Part shown: positions 61,308 to 64,000 of the stretch, piece by piece
How positions within the stretch are numbered: the first letter of the stretch is position 1
Layout: the number at the start of each line of letters is the position of its first letter
NCBI GenBank assembly: GCA_002077045.2
Contig: KZ111140.1
Span: 1,606,791 to 1,670,790, forward strand
DNA: 64,000 nucleotides
Direction: 5' to 3'
Source of the DNA: Rachicladosporium sp. CCFEE 5018
Lineage: Eukaryota; Ascomycota; Dothideomycetes; Cladosporiales; Cladosporiaceae
Made by a program: the position numbers and the translations under genes
Notes under the pieces: generated by a model
Database searches by the model: none
Told to the model about the DNA's origin: nothing
The model's input: only the letters and a program-made list of their open reading frames with translations

Positions 61308-62647
61308 GATGGGACCTGAGGGAAGTACAGATGAGGCAGCATTGGGGCTGAATGAGGGAACAGGAGTTTGGTCTTTGGTAAAGTAGAATTTGGGACTAGC
61401 TGGAGTGAAATTCACGCAGCTTCTGCTTACTGCCAAAGCTTGCTATTTCTCTTCGCCTCCCTTCGCCATTGAATACATTGCTCATTGCATCACGCGCCAG
61501 CATCTGCGAATCTTTTGCAGTCTTGGCCACCGAGCTAGTAATCATCAAGAGGTCGCCGTAGACCAAGTCAACGATCACCTCGACAACCGCCAACTTCCCA
61601 CGACCTCCATCCACTCCAGTCGCTCGCAAGCCAGCACCCCTACAGCCGAGGTCCCTCAATTCGTATGCCGTCTGGATATGCGTAAGTGAACAACGAAGCG
61701 TCTACCATCTCAGCACAAACAAGCGGGATTGCACATCATATCGTCTCAATATGTGCGAGCGGGAACGCGTATTAGCTCTGAGTATTGACGTTCAATGTAT
61801 TGATTGCGACTGGCAGCCTACCTAGATTGGAAAGCTTCGCTAGGTTCTGGGCGATGTGTGAGGGCGCTTTGTGGCGTACAGTGTTCCACTGCTGCATCCC
61901 GAGGTCGAGATTCTCGGACAGAGTGTTGGTAGCGTAGCAGTAGGTCCAGGCTGGCAAAAGGGGGACAGATCCTGATGCGGCTGAATGTGTGTAGGCAAAC
62001 AATATCGTATTCTTCGTCCCAACACGAAGGAGCGGATCACCTACTGCGTCGTCTCGCTATGCATGAGCGAGAACGCCTACTAGTTCTGAGGCTGGGGATA
62101 TCAATGTGAAGGGCAATGAAGCTGCTGAGATCCGGCGTCGGTGACCTTTAAGTGATGCCGGAGGAGCCGTAGCCGCGCGCCGTATTCCATTGTTGCATAT
62201 TCAGGTCGAAAACCCTGGACAAGCTGTGTCACATTTGCTTGGAAGCCTCAATGCGCGAGACTCGGTCGCAGATATAGCGTGCCATCTTGAGGACCTGAGA
62301 TAGGGAAACAGCTTCCCTCGGGCGACTGTCGACCGTGTTGGGGCGCGATACAGTACACGAAACAGTGTATCGTCTCCGTCGATATCGAGAAATTGTCTGC
62401 GATTCCCAGTCTTTTCCGTGGACCTATTGGCCTGAGGCACTCCTCGCGCTGGCTCAATGCGGCAGGTATTTGCGGACGCTCCATTCCACCTACTAGCTAT
62501 CAGCCGCGAAACATGGGGAAAGCTCGATCAAGAGCCGAGATTATGCGGTACCTGCGGATAAGGACGATAGCGAAGTACACACATCATGTGTAGTCCGTTG
62601 GTCTAGCAGTCTTCCAGTGTCGCACCTCAATATCGTGACCAGACAAC
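61308..62647. other. Gene-poor stretch, 1,340 bp
   Basis: Contains the decayed tandem repeat at about 61740-62360 and short frames without domains. A plus frame at 61390-61689 ends in a donor-like CGTAAGTG but has no partner exon that I can support. Confidence 0.55.
61740..62360. repeat. Diverged tandem duplication, about 300 bp unit
   Basis: Blocks recur about 305-310 bp apart. GCGGGAACGCGTATTAGC near 61760 matches GCGAGAACGCCTACTAG near 62069. A second pair, GTTCCACTGCTGCATCCCGA near 61885 and ATTCCATTGTTGCATATTCA near 62187, encodes D-L-x-M-Q-Q-W-N-T in both on the minus strand. The units are a decayed tandem copy, possibly of an exon of a secreted protein. Confidence 0.5.
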
Positions 62648-64000
62648 ATGTTGCCGCCGTTCGACTACTTCGAGCATCGGGCTGCTTGGTGAGTACACGA
62701 TGCTATGCTTTCCCGTTGGTCTACTCGATCTGCACTCGTACAGGGCGTTTGGTTTGCCGTTTCTGCCATGGCGATCGAAAGTGGGGGTTGGAATGACTAG
62801 ACGGAGACTGACACTCGCACAGCCAACGCAAGCAGACCGAGCGCTCCAGTCGCCTCGCCAATCTCCCGTCTGCATACCACGCCCCAGTCTCATCATCAGA
62901 TCGGGCAATCTACACCAAGCCCATCAACGAGCTCGTCGAAGATGTCCAATCCAAACGCACTCCAGCCGTAGACGTGCTCCGCGCCTATGGCAAAGCTGCA
63001 GTCAAAGCCCATGGCAAGACCAACTGCGTCACCGAAGTCATGATCCAGGAAGCTGAAGGCTGGCTCGCCGATGGCTCCGTCAATCTCTCCGGTCCTCTGG
63101 CTGGCATTCCTGTCAGTCTCAAGGACAGTATCGCTGTTGGCGGTTTCGACGTGAGTGTTGGCTATAGCACAAACACGGGCAAGCCTTACCCAAAGGATGG
63201 CAGTCTTGTGCGGATGCTGAAGAATGCTGGCGCTGTGCCGTTCGTCAAGACTGCCCTGCCAATCACGCTTCTGAGCTTTGAGTCTTTCAATGATGTCTGG
63301 GGTCGAGCCCTGAACCCGCATAACACCAACTACTCGCCTGGTGGTAGCACAGGTGGCGAAGGTGCCTTGCTAGCATTCGGCGGGAGCAGAATAGGCATCG
63401 GCTCTGATGTCGCCGGCTCAGTTCGTGCGCCAGCACACTTCTCAGGCTGCTACAGCTTGCGATGCTCCACTGGCCGCTGGCCGAAGATTGGCGTCAATAC
63501 CTCCATGCCCGGCCAGGAAGGCATAGCATCTGTCTTCTCCCCGATGACACGCACGCTGTCAGACCTCCAGTACTTCACCCGCTCCCTCATTCAGCAGGAG
63601 CCATGGAAATATGATCACTCAGTCCACCCAATGCCCTGGCGCGAAGAGACATACGCTCAATCATCCTCGTCCAAGACTCCCCTCCGCATCGGTGTCATGC
63701 GTACAGACGACGTGGTAAACCCCTCCCCCGCCTGCTCCCGCGCTCTAGACCTCGCAATCTCCGCTCTCAAATCCCAAGGCCACGAAATCATCCCCGTCAC
63801 TCCACCTTCGCCCTACCGCGCCTTAGTGATCGCCTCAAACCTCCTAAATGCCGACGGCACGAAGACCTTCCGCTCCTACTTCCGCACCGGCGAGTCCGAC
63901 GACCCCGGCGCTGCGGCCTTTGGAGCCTACATGCGCCTACCGAGAATCTTCAAGTGGGTGCACTGGGCTTGGACGAAGTACATTCGGCGAGATGAGGTCT
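62648..64000 (+). CDS. Amidase-signature enzyme, 5' part
   Basis: Exon 1 is 62648-62688 (MLPPFDYFEHRAA then a split codon). The intron 62689-62822 (134 bp, GTGAGT, branch ACTGAC, CGCACAG) joins in phase 2 to exon 2 from 62823, which stays open to the window end; at least 406 residues are visible. The amidase signature is clear: catalytic Lys in PLAGIPVSLKDSIAVGG, the cis-Ser region in SPGGSTGGEGALLAFGGS (Thr replaces the more usual second Ser) and the nucleophile region GIGSDVAGSVRAPAHFSGC. The Ser-cisSer-Lys triad is therefore present. The pattern is like acetamidase (amdS)-type and fatty-acid amide hydrolase-like fungal enzymes that release ammonia or amines from amides. Substrate is unknown. 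The 3' end lies outside the window. Confidence 0.93.

Overview
The window is 64 kb of nuclear DNA from a filamentous ascomycete, most likely a Dothideomycete. The class is an inference from gene content: NoxR, peroxisomal uricase, a DUF7514-type protein, DUF7580 and F-box arrays. Introns are short (48-74 bp in most genes) with GT-AG ends and CTAAC/CTGAC-like branch sites. Genes lie on both strands at high density. There are no operons, CRISPR arrays or recognisable tRNA or rRNA genes. I could not run searches, so all assignments come from motif and domain recognition by eye.

Layout. 1-1415: 3' part of an ankyrin-repeat gene with one frameshift. 2120-8040: copy A of a segmental duplication, carrying a DUF7514 gene, a Ted1-like GPI-glycan phosphoesterase and a 5'-truncated COX4. 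8067-14334: M28 carboxypeptidase, wax-synthase-like MBOAT, zuotin and MZM1. 14746-21215: a tandem array of seven F-box-like units, every one damaged. 21739-26662: MAPEG protein, NSE1 and a PA/RING-H2 membrane E3. 26975-31580: a divergent pair of uncharacterised genes, one with a DUF7580-like architecture. 32224-43560: GPHR-like channel, NoxR, CCS1, uL13m, uricase, EMC10 and an FGGY kinase, which is ordinary housekeeping territory. 44743-50686: a secreted DUF1996 protein, a large orphan gene with an in-frame TAG, and an orphan gene cut by an assembly gap. 50687-50786: exactly 100 N. 50787-56015: copy B of the duplication, starting flush at the gap. 56016-64000: the intact 5' exons of COX4, a Zn2Cys6 transcription factor, CGI121, a small orphan gene, a decayed tandem repeat and the 5' part of an amidase.

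The main structural point is the direct duplication of 3055-8040 at 50787-56015. Coding parts are close to identical, while the spacers have diverged and carry indels. Its right junction in copy A falls inside COX4 intron 2. That removes the exons encoding the mitochondrial presequence and puts the M28 start codon only 26 bp past the junction. Copy B keeps a complete three-exon COX4. Either a real rearrangement or a scaffold or haplotype error could explain this, and the 100-N gap at the left edge of copy B means the sequence alone cannot decide. The second point is the F-box array, where seven related units have decayed together through single-base indels and nonsense changes while neighbouring housekeeping genes stay intact.
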